A stretch of DNA of 64,000 nucleotides, taken from the NCBI GenBank assembly GCA_964493505.1, contig CAZBNP010000019.1, positions 1-64,000 on the forward strand. Direction: 5' to 3'. The stretch is from Chryseosolibacter sp964493505. GTDB taxonomy: Bacteria; Bacteroidota; Bacteroidia; Cytophagales; Cyclobacteriaceae. The notes beneath the pieces were generated by a model that saw nothing but the letters and a program-made list of their open reading frames with translations, was not told where the DNA came from and made no database searches. The stretch's first letter is position 1, and every line of letters begins with the position of its first letter. This document shows, piece after piece, positions 1-7,816 of this stretch. Made by a program: the position numbers and the translations under genes.

Positions 1-398
1 TGAAGAACATGTCGGGGATGGATAAGCTACCGGTGTACCTGAGGAAGCCAGTATTCGAGAAGCTGTTCGCTATCGCCGAGTATAGTAAGCTAAATAAAAA
101 GGAACGGGATATGTACGACGTCAGTTTAAAACGCAAGTGGGATAAGGCAGCTGTTTTGGCGTATGCTCGTGAGGAGGGGATAAAAGAAGGAATGGAAAAA
201 GGTATCGAGGAGGGTATGGAGAAAGGGATAGCACAAGGTATCGAAAAAGGGCGCATGGAAGAGCGTGCCAGAGCCGAAGCTGAAAAGCTGGCTGAAAAAC
301 GCGCCATCGCCCTGGAACTCAAGAAAATGGGTATCACTGCTGCTGATATCGCGAAGGCAACAGGTCTGTCTGTTGAGGAGGTTGAAAAGCTGGGATAG
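1..398 (+). CDS. Rpn-family nuclease/transposase-like protein, C-terminal part (cut by window edge)
   Basis: The frame is open to the left edge (two codons precede the ATG at 9), so this is probably the 3' part of a longer gene; full family members are about 300 residues. What is visible matches the C-terminal part of the Bacteroidota PD-(D/E)XK 'Rpn recombination-promoting nuclease / putative transposase' proteins: the block around LRKPVFEKLFAIAE, then MYDVSLKRKWD, then a charged helical stretch made of repeated G(M/I)EKG / G(M/I)EEG units, and a helix-turn-helix-like tail (ITAADIAKATGLSVEEVEKL). The nuclease active site would lie outside the window. Known for the family: RecA-independent recombination and spread in many copies. 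It faces the convergent gene ending at 424 with only 25 bp between them. A short stand-alone gene starting at 9 is possible but less likely. Confidence 0.7.
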   Translation, partial: KNMSGMDKLPVYLRKPVFEKLFAIAEYSKLNKKERDMYDVSLKRKWDKAAVLAYAREEGIKEGMEKGIEEGMEKGIAQGIEKGRMEERARAEAEKLAEKRAIALELKKMGITAADIAKATGLSVEEVEKLG

Positions 399-423
399 AA
401 GTTTGTCACGCTCCGGGGAACCC

Positions 424-858
424 TCACTCCAGCACCGCGTCGACAAGTATAAAATTCAGATGATCAAGGTCATCCTGATTGAGCTTGAGTTTTCCCCTGA
501 CAGTGATGAGATCATCGATCTTGAATCGGCCCGGATCTTTCGCGAAATTCACTTCCGCAACCGACTCCGGACCACCACCTCCACAAAAGAAACACTGGCT
601 CATGGGAAACTTTGAGAGAATAATATAGTTGCCGTCATCAGGTGAAAACGGTACGTAGTATCCTTCCACAACAACTTCCTTACCCTCCAGTTTCTTCAGG
701 TCCGCGGAAAAATCGGGGTAGTACAGGTACTCACCAAGCGCCTCGTCATACCTCGGTTCGAATTTTGTGCGGGCAAAGATATTCCACGTGTTCGACTGTT
801 GCGCGCTTGCAAGAGTATTGCCCAATACTAACGCCAAAATTATCATTGCTCCTTTCAT
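424..858 (-). CDS. small secreted protein, DUF3299-like, partner of an FtsX-type ABC transporter
   Basis: A 144-residue protein starting at the ATG at 858, which gives a clean signal peptide (ALVLGNTLASAQQ). A longer upstream reading frame exists but runs into the permease gene and adds an implausible basic leader. The mature part has a beta-rich OB-like look (KKLEGKEVVVEGYYVPF, then DLITVRGKLKLN) and a conserved-looking cysteine motif SQCFFCGGGGPESV that could bind a metal. The start lies 8 bp beyond the permease stop, so it is the last gene of the ABC operon. Similar small proteins of the DUF3299 type sit next to LolD/FtsX-like transporters in Proteobacteria, where such clusters are zinc-regulated. 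A role in metal handling is inferred from context and the CxxC motif. Confidence 0.65.
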   Translation of the reverse strand: MKGAMIILALVLGNTLASAQQSNTWNIFARTKFEPRYDEALGEYLYYPDFSADLKKLEGKEVVVEGYYVPFSPDDGNYIILSKFPMSQCFFCGGGGPESVAEVNFAKDPGRFKIDDLITVRGKLKLNQDDLDHLNFILVDAVLE

Positions 859-865
859 ACACAAA

Positions 866-2101
866 CTATCCCGTCGCGAGAACTTTTGAAATATCCGTCC
901 TGTACGCCTGCCACGCCGGCAGTAACGCACACAATACACCCAACAACAAACTGCCGGCCAGAATTATTCCCTCTTCGGCGTAAAAAAGAAGCCCACTGAT
1001 TCCCGCCATGCGCGCTTCCACTACGGTTGAAGAGAACAGAAAAACGACAACGTGCGCCAGTAAAAGCCCAAGTGTACTTCCGATACCCGTCATGACCGCA
1101 CCCTCCAGCAACACCGAAAGGAATATCTGCGCCCTTGAGGCACCCATCGAACGCATAATAGCCAGGTCGTAGCGCCTTTCCTTCAGTGAGTTGTAAAGCG
1201 CGATAAAAATACTCAGCGCAGAGATAAAAATGAGTATGGCTGCGAATCCTTCCAGGACGTCGATGCCGACACCCATCATAGAAAACAACCGTGCTGTCTC
1301 AAATGCCGGCGATGCTGCCTGCATACTGGTCCGGCTATTGATCATTCGCGGCAGTTGAATAGCGGCCATGGGCGAGCGGTACTCCAGGAGCATCGCGGTG
1401 ATCTCTTTCGTTGAATCACCCGGCGCAACCGATGACACCAGCAATGAACGCACGCTGTCACTTAACAGTGGAGCTACAGGCTCGCTTTCGCCGTGAACCT
1501 TCCAGATACTTTCCACCGAAGTCAATATAAGGTTGTCGAGGACAGTATTCGTCCGGGAAAAGACTCCACTGACAACAAACTCTTCTTCATCATGGGCGTG
1601 GCCTGATTCCGCCAGTCCGTGACTACTGACGAACTGCATTCCTTCCCGCAGGCTCAGCTCCGCGGCAACGTTCGATCCTACCGTTACTTCCATGGACTCA
1701 CTCCACAGACTGCCACTGGCCAGCCGGGCGTCGTACAGCGCTGCATAACGCCCGGAGGTACCCACGATCCTGTACCCCCGATAGCTGTCGCCCAGCGCAA
1801 GGGGTATTGCGCTTTTCACAAACCGCAGCCGCGCGACTTGCTCGGCTTCCTTCAGGTTGATGTTTCCGGTTGGAAAATCTACGTGAAAAATATTGCAAAG
1901 TATCAGCTGCATAGGACTCCCCTTCGCTCCCACTACCAGGTCAATACCTCGTGCGTTAGCTGTGATCTTTTCCTGAAGCTGCCTGTTAAAGATGATGAGT
2001 ACGGTTACAACCGCAATGCCGAGCGCGAGCAATAACATATTCAGCGCTGTGTTCAGCGGTCTCGACTTGAGATAGTTCCCGACAAGCAACCATAAATTCA
2101 T
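866..2101 (-). CDS. FtsX/LolCE-type ABC transporter permease with His/Asp/Glu-rich periplasmic loop
   Basis: A 411-residue inner membrane permease. It has one N-terminal membrane helix (about residues 20-38), a long periplasmic domain, and three C-terminal helices (about 290-310, 340-362 and 380-400) holding the typical FtsX cytoplasmic motif RRYDLAIMRSMGASR. The periplasmic domain contains a metal-ligand-rich segment HGLAESGHAHDEEEF (residues 161-175) with three histidines and five acidic residues. Relatives with the same HGL...H pattern sit beside a LolD-like ATPase and a DUF3299 protein. The start at 2101 is 24 bp after the ATPase stop, so the two form one transporter. MacB/LolC-type permeases are usually mechanotransmission exporters; transport of zinc or a zinc-bound ligand is an inference. 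Confidence 0.85.
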   Translation of the reverse strand: MNLWLLVGNYLKSRPLNTALNMLLLALGIAVVTVLIIFNRQLQEKITANARGIDLVVGAKGSPMQLILCNIFHVDFPTGNINLKEAEQVARLRFVKSAIPLALGDSYRGYRIVGTSGRYAALYDARLASGSLWSESMEVTVGSNVAAELSLREGMQFVSSHGLAESGHAHDEEEFVVSGVFSRTNTVLDNLILTSVESIWKVHGESEPVAPLLSDSVRSLLVSSVAPGDSTKEITAMLLEYRSPMAAIQLPRMINSRTSMQAASPAFETARLFSMMGVGIDVLEGFAAILIFISALSIFIALYNSLKERRYDLAIMRSMGASRAQIFLSVLLEGAVMTGIGSTLGLLLAHVVVFLFSSTVVEARMAGISGLLFYAEEGIILAGSLLLGVLCALLPAWQAYRTDISKVLATG

Positions 2102-2124
2102 AATACAGTGTTAGGCAGCTCCCT

Positions 2125-2763
2125 TCATACTTTCTTTCCTATCTCAACGTGTTGAGAAATCACTGACTTCAGCCGTTGATCGTGCGTAGCCACCACCAAT
2201 GTGCTGTTGTTCTGCTGTGACACGTTCAGCAAAAGGCGGATCACACGATCGCAGTTATGATCGTCCAGCGCGGACGTCGGTTCATCGGCAAAAATCACCA
2301 CAGGCTTGTTGAGTACAGCGCGCGCAATAGCAACTCGTTGTGACTGACCCTGGCTCAGCTGATGGATCTTCGCGTTTTTCTTTTCCCACAATCCGAGCTG
2401 TGCCAGCACCTCCTCTACCCGATCTTCGTCTTGCGGCAGTCCGGCGAGATAGGGTGCCATGAGCAGGTTCTTACGGACAGTAAGCGAAGACAACAGGTGG
2501 TTGCGCTGGAATATAAAGCCGATATGCCGGCCACGGAACTTGTCGAGCCCGGAGTCCGATACACGTGAAAGGTTCAGCTCATCGATCTGAATGCTGCCTC
2601 GCTGCATCCGCAGGAGCCCGCCCATCAGGTGCAGTAGTGTTGTCTTTCCACTTCCCGAATTTCCAAGCAGGAGATAGCTTTTTCCGCGCGCAACCGAGAA
2701 GTCGGGAAAATCCAGCGTCTCGCCAGACGGATATTGATACGATAAAGACGATACTGCAACCAT
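2125..2763 (-). CDS. LolD/MacB-type ABC transporter ATP-binding protein
   Basis: A 212-residue cytoplasmic ATPase with all expected motifs: Walker A GNSGSGKT (34-41), Q-loop Q86, signature LSQGQ (136-140), Walker B VVIFADEP (155-162) and H-loop H194. Length and the FQRNHLL segment after the Q-loop place it in the LolD/MacB/FtsE class that pairs with FtsX-fold permeases. It is the first gene of the three-gene transporter unit (ATPase, permease, DUF3299-like protein). The start at 2763 is 54 bp past the end of the upstream OmpA-like gene on the same strand, so it may have its own promoter or be read through from that operon. Confidence 0.9.
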   Translation of the reverse strand: MVAVSSLSYQYPSGETLDFPDFSVARGKSYLLLGNSGSGKTTLLHLMGGLLRMQRGSIQIDELNLSRVSDSGLDKFRGRHIGFIFQRNHLLSSLTVRKNLLMAPYLAGLPQDEDRVEEVLAQLGLWEKKNAKIHQLSQGQSQRVAIARAVLNKPVVIFADEPTSALDDHNCDRVIRLLLNVSQQNNSTLVVATHDQRLKSVISQHVEIGKKV

Positions 2764-2817
2764 TCCTGTTTACTCCAAACAGTTAATTTAAGAAGTTTCT
2801 CCGAATAAGGCGATCTC

Positions 2818-3924
2818 TCAGCGTTGAAATACGATCTCCACCCGCCGGTTTATCTCCCGCGCATGCGGTTCATCCAGTCCCACCAGCGGTGTTGTTTCTC
2901 CATATCCCGTGGTCGTAATCCTGCTGCGGTCAACCCCTCGGGAGACCAGATAGGCGGCGGCACTTTTTGCCCGGTTTTCCGAAAGGACAAGGTTGTAGGC
3001 CTCGTCGCCGATATCATCTGTGTGCCCTCCCAGTTGTATGGAGATTTCAGGATTGCCGGTCAGGTACCTGATTACTCTATCGAGATCATAATACGACTCC
3101 GGAAGAAGCGCATAGCTATTAAAATCAAACTGAATATTCTTTAGCACGTAGGAGGTATTCAATTCCGGATCCGCGCCGGTAAAGACTGGCAGTGGTTCCG
3201 TTGTCAAAGGCGCCGTGAACTGTGGAACTACTCGTACATCGTCTATATAATAGTAGGCCCCCATGGCAAGCATCGGCTCCTGCACGGGGCGAAACTGGAT
3301 GTGATAAGTACGCGTGCGTTGGTTGTCGGAGAAATTTCCTATAGTCAGAAACCGCTCACCTCCTTTCGCGCGATACTGCGCTGAAGCGAGTTCCCATGAT
3401 CCCGTCTCGGGGGTCAGCGCGGAGTCCTTTACGAATTCAACTGTCGGTTTCATTCTGAGAGGACGATCGTTGTGCAGCGTCTCAAGGCTGTCGGAAAGCA
3501 ACATTCCTATGCGATCGGTAGAATACTTCGAATAACTCGACAGTTTATACCGGAACTGAACGTGATACACGGAGTCGCGGAGGAGAGAATCGGTCAGCTG
3601 GCAGTGAAGGTATTCCCGGAAATCTTTTAAACCAAGCCATGTGTACAGCCCGGTATAACCATAACCATCATAGGCGTCGGAAACTCCGGCCCAGTTGTAG
3701 GGGACCGCTGCCTCACCTTCGCTGCATGAATTGAAATAGTCAGGTGTTCCCCACGTCAGTGCTCGCCAGTGGTCAACCCTGAACTCCGCGGGTTGCCGGG
3801 CGTAACTTCCCGGGCAAACACGGTAATCTTCAAAGCTGCCGTTGGGTACGAGGTTTTGTGCGCCAGCCCACTGAGGGGCGAGGACAGCGACAAGAAATAA
3901 TAGCAGGGTATCTGATGAAACCAT
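2818..3924 (-). CDS. OmpA-family outer membrane protein with N-terminal carbohydrate-binding-like module
   Basis: A 368-residue exported protein. A signal peptide (about 1-22, ends in GAQ) is followed by NLVPNGSFEDY, the usual start of Bacteroidota modules with a CBM-like jelly-roll look that contain paired cysteines (here C38 and C63). The C-terminal third (about 255-368) is an OmpA peptidoglycan-binding domain: QFDFNSYALLPES, GGHTDDIGDEAYN, LSENRAKS and the closing GYGETTPLVG...NRRVEI. The domain should bind diaminopimelate in peptidoglycan and anchor the protein at the outer membrane. It follows the LysM gene by 7 bp and is co-oriented with it, so the two probably form one cell-wall-associated operon. 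Confidence 0.85.
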   Translation of the reverse strand: MVSSDTLLLFLVAVLAPQWAGAQNLVPNGSFEDYRVCPGSYARQPAEFRVDHWRALTWGTPDYFNSCSEGEAAVPYNWAGVSDAYDGYGYTGLYTWLGLKDFREYLHCQLTDSLLRDSVYHVQFRYKLSSYSKYSTDRIGMLLSDSLETLHNDRPLRMKPTVEFVKDSALTPETGSWELASAQYRAKGGERFLTIGNFSDNQRTRTYHIQFRPVQEPMLAMGAYYYIDDVRVVPQFTAPLTTEPLPVFTGADPELNTSYVLKNIQFDFNSYALLPESYYDLDRVIRYLTGNPEISIQLGGHTDDIGDEAYNLVLSENRAKSAAAYLVSRGVDRSRITTTGYGETTPLVGLDEPHAREINRRVEIVFQR

Positions 3925-3931
3925 CAGCCTG

Positions 3932-4996
3932 CTATCTATAGTAGGTCACCTCCACGCGGAACCTGGGGTCGATAGCACCCAGGCGATCATACGCTGATTT
4001 GGATATTCTGATGATCAGCTTATCCGTCATCGCGGTGTCGGGAAGCTTACCCATCACGCGAACAAAAACCTCGCGGTTGTTCATCTCATTCCTGATCTTC
4101 AGAATGGTACCGATGGGAGCCGTTCGATGCAGTGCGAGGTATTTGCGATTGCCTTCCGTTCCGTCAATCAATTCAGCCAGGCCCTTCTCAATGACCTCGT
4201 CGCCCGACTTGAGCGATTCGGATATCCGGATAGATTCCGCGGACTGATTGGGCGGCAGTTGAGTCGCATTCCTCACCGCGGGTGGGGTTACCGGTGTCGT
4301 AACCGGTTCTGTTGTTGATACTGCCGGTCGATCAGGCCTTGTCTCAGTGCGCCCTGCCTCCGGCACCGGGGTATTGGCGGGGCTGACAGGCGCTCTCCTG
4401 TCGGGCTGTGCGACATACAAGGTCTGGCCAACCTTGAGGTCATTTCCAGTGAGGCTGTTCCATTGCCGTATCTGGTCGACCGACACCTGATATTGACGTG
4501 CAATTGAGAACAGCGTTTGTCCTGGCTGTACTTCATGAACACCTTTTACCTCCAGCGGACGCGGCGCGCTTTCTTGTGGCCTCGCGGCGGTAACCTTCCT
4601 GATGACGAGCTCCTGTCCAATCGAGAGTGTGTTGTCGGCCAGGCTGTTCCACTGCTTGATGTCGTCGGTCGAGACCTGGTACTGACGTGCTATGGAATAC
4701 AGTGTTTCGCCCGGCTGAACCTTGTGTAAAGGGCCGGCCGGCCGCGCAGCGGTGGCCGGGGGGGTATAGGGCACTTTCAGAATCTGTCCGATCTCCAGCC
4801 CTTCCCTCGCACCTTCGTTGTACTGCACGATCGCGTCAACGGTAGTCCGGTAACGCCGGCTGATCGCAAACAATGTTTCCTTTTCTTCAACGCGGTGTAT
4901 GACGAAGGTCTTACCGTTGATTACCTCGATGCCGATTGAATCTTTTGGCATTTCGGTGTTGACTGTTAGAGCAACCAGGAAGAGTAGTTTAATCAT
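3932..4996 (-). CDS. triple-LysM protein with C-terminal RlpA-like (double-psi beta-barrel) domain
   Basis: A 354-residue exported protein. Three LysM modules follow a short N-terminal hydrophobic segment, near residues 34-78, 91-133 and 153-196; each contains the LFAISRRY / LYSIARQY / LFSIARQY helix and a DxIxQWNS-type motif. A proline/threonine-rich linker follows, then a domain at about 265-354 (LHRTAPIGTILKIRN, VFVRVMGKLPDT, LIIRISKSAYDRLGA) typical of RlpA-like double-psi barrels. LysM binds peptidoglycan glycan strands, so this is a periplasmic wall-binding protein. Its ATG overlaps the stop of the upstream DUF4905-like gene by four bases (ATGA), indicating translational coupling. Confidence 0.88.
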   Translation of the reverse strand: MIKLLFLVALTVNTEMPKDSIGIEVINGKTFVIHRVEEKETLFAISRRYRTTVDAIVQYNEGAREGLEIGQILKVPYTPPATAARPAGPLHKVQPGETLYSIARQYQVSTDDIKQWNSLADNTLSIGQELVIRKVTAARPQESAPRPLEVKGVHEVQPGQTLFSIARQYQVSVDQIRQWNSLTGNDLKVGQTLYVAQPDRRAPVSPANTPVPEAGRTETRPDRPAVSTTEPVTTPVTPPAVRNATQLPPNQSAESIRISESLKSGDEVIEKGLAELIDGTEGNRKYLALHRTAPIGTILKIRNEMNNREVFVRVMGKLPDTAMTDKLIIRISKSAYDRLGAIDPRFRVEVTYYR

Positions 4997-5778
4997 ATAA
5001 TCTTGAGACTTGTCAATTCGTTCTTGTTCTTTACAAAGATGAGGTACCCCGAAAACACAAAGAAAGTGTCCAGCCCTACTCCCTTCAGGCCTTCACCCAG
5101 TTTCTCCTTTGTCAGAAGTTCGCCATCAGTGTCGAATACGTACAAATAGTTGGCCAAACCTTCTTCCTTTAAAAAGACTGACGCGATGATCAGTGATTCA
5201 ATTTCGAGGTATTCAATGGTTGCAACAGGCACAATCCCCCATCGGGCGTTCAAAAAATCGCTAACTGTAGCAAAATGCGTTGTGCCCTCATTATATTGAA
5301 ACGGTCGAATTACCGGAAAATTTTGCAGATCCTCCAAATGAAAATCGATCTCCGGATCGGGTTTACCGCTGATCAGCTCCAGAACTGACTCCTTTTCAGG
5401 AAATCTGGCATCCACCCCGATCACATGTGTATTGTTTACACTCGTGACCGAAAATCCGTTCTGCCACCATACCATACGCTGTTCAGCGATATCATACGCA
5501 ATCACGCTCTTTTTATCGGGATTAGCGGTATCCGAGTAGACTGTCAGCAGCAGAATATCCTCCGAGGCCGCGCGCATACTGATCCACCACGGTTCATCGA
5601 ACGACACATTTTTCCATAACCATTTATTATTTCGTAGATTCAATGCCGAAAAGGACACTGCTTTTTTTTCAGGATCCCTGACTTCGATAAAAAGTCTCTG
5701 CTTCCGGCCATCGGCGATCGTACGCCATATCGTTCCCTGAAATTTGTGGGATAGCTGAAGTTCGAGACGGTTTGCCAA
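4993..5778 (-). CDS. DUF4905-like protein (beta-propeller-like repeats)
   Basis: A 261-residue protein with no evident signal peptide or membrane helix. It has repeated WD/Kelch-like blades in which a hydrophobic strand ends in a tryptophan pair (RNNKWLWKN, FDEPWWIS, EQRMVWWQNGF). Its length and these W-rich motifs match, from memory, the Cytophagales family DUF4905, whose function is unknown. No ATG is available: the start is TTG at 5776-5778 (TTGGCAAACCGT), and there is no good alternative before residue 60. It opens the minus-strand envelope operon (DUF4905-like, LysM, OmpA) and is divergent from the NfeD-type gene across 49 bp that must hold both promoters. Confidence 0.65.
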   Translation of the reverse strand: MANRLELQLSHKFQGTIWRTIADGRKQRLFIEVRDPEKKAVSFSALNLRNNKWLWKNVSFDEPWWISMRAASEDILLLTVYSDTANPDKKSVIAYDIAEQRMVWWQNGFSVTSVNNTHVIGVDARFPEKESVLELISGKPDPEIDFHLEDLQNFPVIRPFQYNEGTTHFATVSDFLNARWGIVPVATIEYLEIESLIIASVFLKEEGLANYLYVFDTDGELLTKEKLGEGLKGVGLDTFFVFSGYLIFVKNKNELTSLKII

Positions 5779-5827
5779 AAGCAGGCCTGTTTACAGATTG
5801 GGTTCCGACTAAAAATATTCGAAAGGT

Positions 5828-7153
5828 ATGAAAAAATTGATGCTGTATTGCGTCCTCGCACTTTGTCCTGCTCTGGCAATTGCACAACAGAAAATCCTCT
5901 TGCTGGAAGTAAAAGACGTGATCGACCCTCGTATGCAGCGGTATATCGATCTTGGCTTCAAGGAAGCTGAGCGCATTGAGGCCGACGTCGTGATCATCGA
6001 GATGGATACCTACGGAGGAGTTCTCACTGACGCAAAGGAGATTGTAGACAAGATCATGCGCTTCAAGCAGCCCGTGTGGGTCTTCATCAACAGCGACGCC
6101 GCCTCCGCCGGAGCGCTGATTTCCATCGCCTGCGACAGCATCTACATGGCACCGGGGGCTACGATCGGGGCCGCAACGGTGGTAGATGCGCAGGGAGAGA
6201 AAGCGCCGGATAAATACCAATCGTATATGCGCTCAATCATGCGCTCTACCGCAGAGGAACGCGGGCGCGATCCGAAGATCGCCGAGGGGATGGTAGACGA
6301 GGCGATCGTCATCGAAGGGATCAAAAAAGAAGGAGAGGTGATTACTTTCTCCACATCAGAAGCGTTGACGCACGGATTCTGTGATGCGCGGGTAACCTCT
6401 GTCAACGACATCCTCGAACGAAACAACATAAGCAACTACACTCTGACGACGTTTGAACTGAGTGGGGTCGAAAAAGTCATCAGGATCATACTCAATCCCT
6501 TTATCAGCAGCCTCCTGATCCTCATTATTATTGCCGGTATCTATTTTGAAATGCAGACACCCGGTTTGGGATTTGCCGGACTTGCCGCACTCGTCGCACT
6601 TATTCTCTACCTGGTCCCGTACTATCTTAGCGGCCTGGCCGCCAACTGGGAGATCCTTGCATTCTTTATCGGCTTAGGACTGATCGCCGTCGAGATCTTT
6701 GTCTTGCCTGGATTCGGCGTCGCGGGAATTTCGGGGATTGTGCTGACGGTCGGCTCCCTTTTCCTTATTATGCTCAACAATGACGTCTTCGATTTCGAAT
6801 TTGTGCCAGTGAACGACATCCTCTATGCTCTTGCTGCCGCCACCGGTGGCACGCTGGGGGGTATATTATTACTGCTCATTGCCGGATCAAAGCTCCCTGG
6901 TACGCGTTTTTTCAGCCGAATTGCGCTTACGGATACGCAGAATCGTTCTCAGGGGTACGTTTCGTTCCAGGTAGGTGACTCATTGCTTGGAAAAACGGGC
7001 ACTGCCGAAACGGTATTAAGGCCGAGCGGAAAAGTGCTCATCGACGGCAAATTGTACGATGCCTCCACGAGAGGCGACTATATCCAGAAAGGTCAGACCG
7101 TGGAGGTGATCAGCGAAGAGGGCTCTTCGCTAAAAGTCAGATTGCTGTCGTAA
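5828..7153 (+). CDS. NfeD-type membrane-bound serine protease (ClpP-class) with C-terminal NfeD domain
   Basis: A 441-residue long-form NfeD/STOPP protein. It has a signal peptide (1-20), a ClpP-fold protease domain (about 22-215) with MDTYGGVLTDA and the nucleophile segment INSDAASAGA (Ser93), then about six membrane helices (220-350), and a cytoplasmic or periplasmic OB-fold NfeD domain (380-441; LLGKTGTAETVLRPSGKV). In archaeal homologues the serine works with a lysine about 40 residues later; here that stretch (130-149) has arginines R135, R139 and R146 but no lysine until K150. Family members act with SPFH/stomatin-like proteins in membrane quality control, but no such partner gene is adjacent. 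Confidence 0.85.
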   Translation: MKKLMLYCVLALCPALAIAQQKILLLEVKDVIDPRMQRYIDLGFKEAERIEADVVIIEMDTYGGVLTDAKEIVDKIMRFKQPVWVFINSDAASAGALISIACDSIYMAPGATIGAATVVDAQGEKAPDKYQSYMRSIMRSTAEERGRDPKIAEGMVDEAIVIEGIKKEGEVITFSTSEALTHGFCDARVTSVNDILERNNISNYTLTTFELSGVEKVIRIILNPFISSLLILIIIAGIYFEMQTPGLGFAGLAALVALILYLVPYYLSGLAANWEILAFFIGLGLIAVEIFVLPGFGVAGISGIVLTVGSLFLIMLNNDVFDFEFVPVNDILYALAAATGGTLGGILLLLIAGSKLPGTRFFSRIALTDTQNRSQGYVSFQVGDSLLGKTGTAETVLRPSGKVLIDGKLYDASTRGDYIQKGQTVEVISEEGSSLKVRLLS

Positions 7154-7170
7154 TTTCCCGCTTCGGTTCG

Positions 7171-7178
7171 TACCTTTG
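7171..7178 (+). promoter_or_regulatory. candidate Bacteroidota -7 promoter element of slyD
   Basis: TACCTTTG matches the Bacteroidota -7 consensus TAnnTTTG exactly and lies in the intergenic space between nfeD and slyD. No convincing TTG-type -33 box is seen at 19-21 nt upstream. The leader to the slyD ATG would be about 90 nt. Confidence 0.35.
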
Positions 7179-7276
7179 TCCCAAGAACTTCCAAACTCGT
7201 ATCCAAAACCTGCTTTTGCCGGAGTTGCCGGTGATGTTATTCCATTTTCTTTCTATTAATAATTAATACGCTTTCT

Positions 7277-7747
7277 ATGCAAATCACCAAGAACAAAGTA
7301 GCCTCCATTCATTACACACTTCGCGATGACGAAGGTACCGTTATCGACTCAAGTGAGGGACGTGATCCCCTGGCTTATCTCCACGGCGCTGGTAATCTGA
7401 TCCAGGGTATGGAAGAAGGCCTGGAGGGTAAGTCAAAGGGCGAAAAACTTCAACTGAAAATCGACCCCGAAAAAGGATATGGTGAAAAAGACGAAAACCT
7501 TGTTCAGCAGGTTCCCCGCTCCTCCTTTGGTACCCAGGAAGTCAAAACCGGCATGCGCTTCTCAACCAACCAGGGTGGCGTTGTGACTGTGACCGAAGTG
7601 GGGCTCGAATCGGTAACCGTTGACGGCAACCACCCGCTTGCGGGCGTTCCTCTTAATTTCGACGTTGAGATCATTGACGTCAGAAACGCAACCGCCGACG
7701 AAATCACACATGGCCACGTACACGGCGAGGGTGGCCACCAACATTAA
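7277..7747 (+). CDS. slyD: SlyD-type FKBP peptidyl-prolyl cis-trans isomerase
   Basis: A 156-residue cytoplasmic protein with the SlyD layout: a split FKBP domain (VIDSSEGRDPLAYLHGAGNL and GMEEGLEGKSKGE at the N-terminus; PLAGVPLNFDVEIIDV near the end) interrupted by an IF chaperone insert (about 70-125, GYGEKDENLVQQVPRSSFG). A histidine-rich tail HGHVHGEGGHQH (145-156) binds nickel or other divalent metals in homologues. It catalyses prolyl isomerisation and has chaperone activity. It is monocistronic between a TAnnTTTG box and a strong terminator. Confidence 0.93.
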   Translation: MQITKNKVASIHYTLRDDEGTVIDSSEGRDPLAYLHGAGNLIQGMEEGLEGKSKGEKLQLKIDPEKGYGEKDENLVQQVPRSSFGTQEVKTGMRFSTNQGGVVTVTEVGLESVTVDGNHPLAGVPLNFDVEIIDVRNATADEITHGHVHGEGGHQH

Positions 7748-7763
7748 AATTTCAGATCCAAAT

Positions 7764-7809
7764 TCAGGATTGGGAACCGCTTCTATTGGAGTACCCAATC
7801 CTGATTTTT
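7764..7809 (+). terminator. rho-independent terminator after slyD, possibly bidirectional
   Basis: An 11-bp perfect stem (TCAGGATTGGG at 7764-7774 with CCCAATCCTGA at 7794-7804) has a 19-nt loop and is followed by TTTTT. It sits 16 bp after slyD and just past the 3' end of the convergent C25 peptidase gene. The opposite strand has a weaker T-run, so it may serve both genes. Confidence 0.85.
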
Positions 7810-7816
7810 GTGACTT

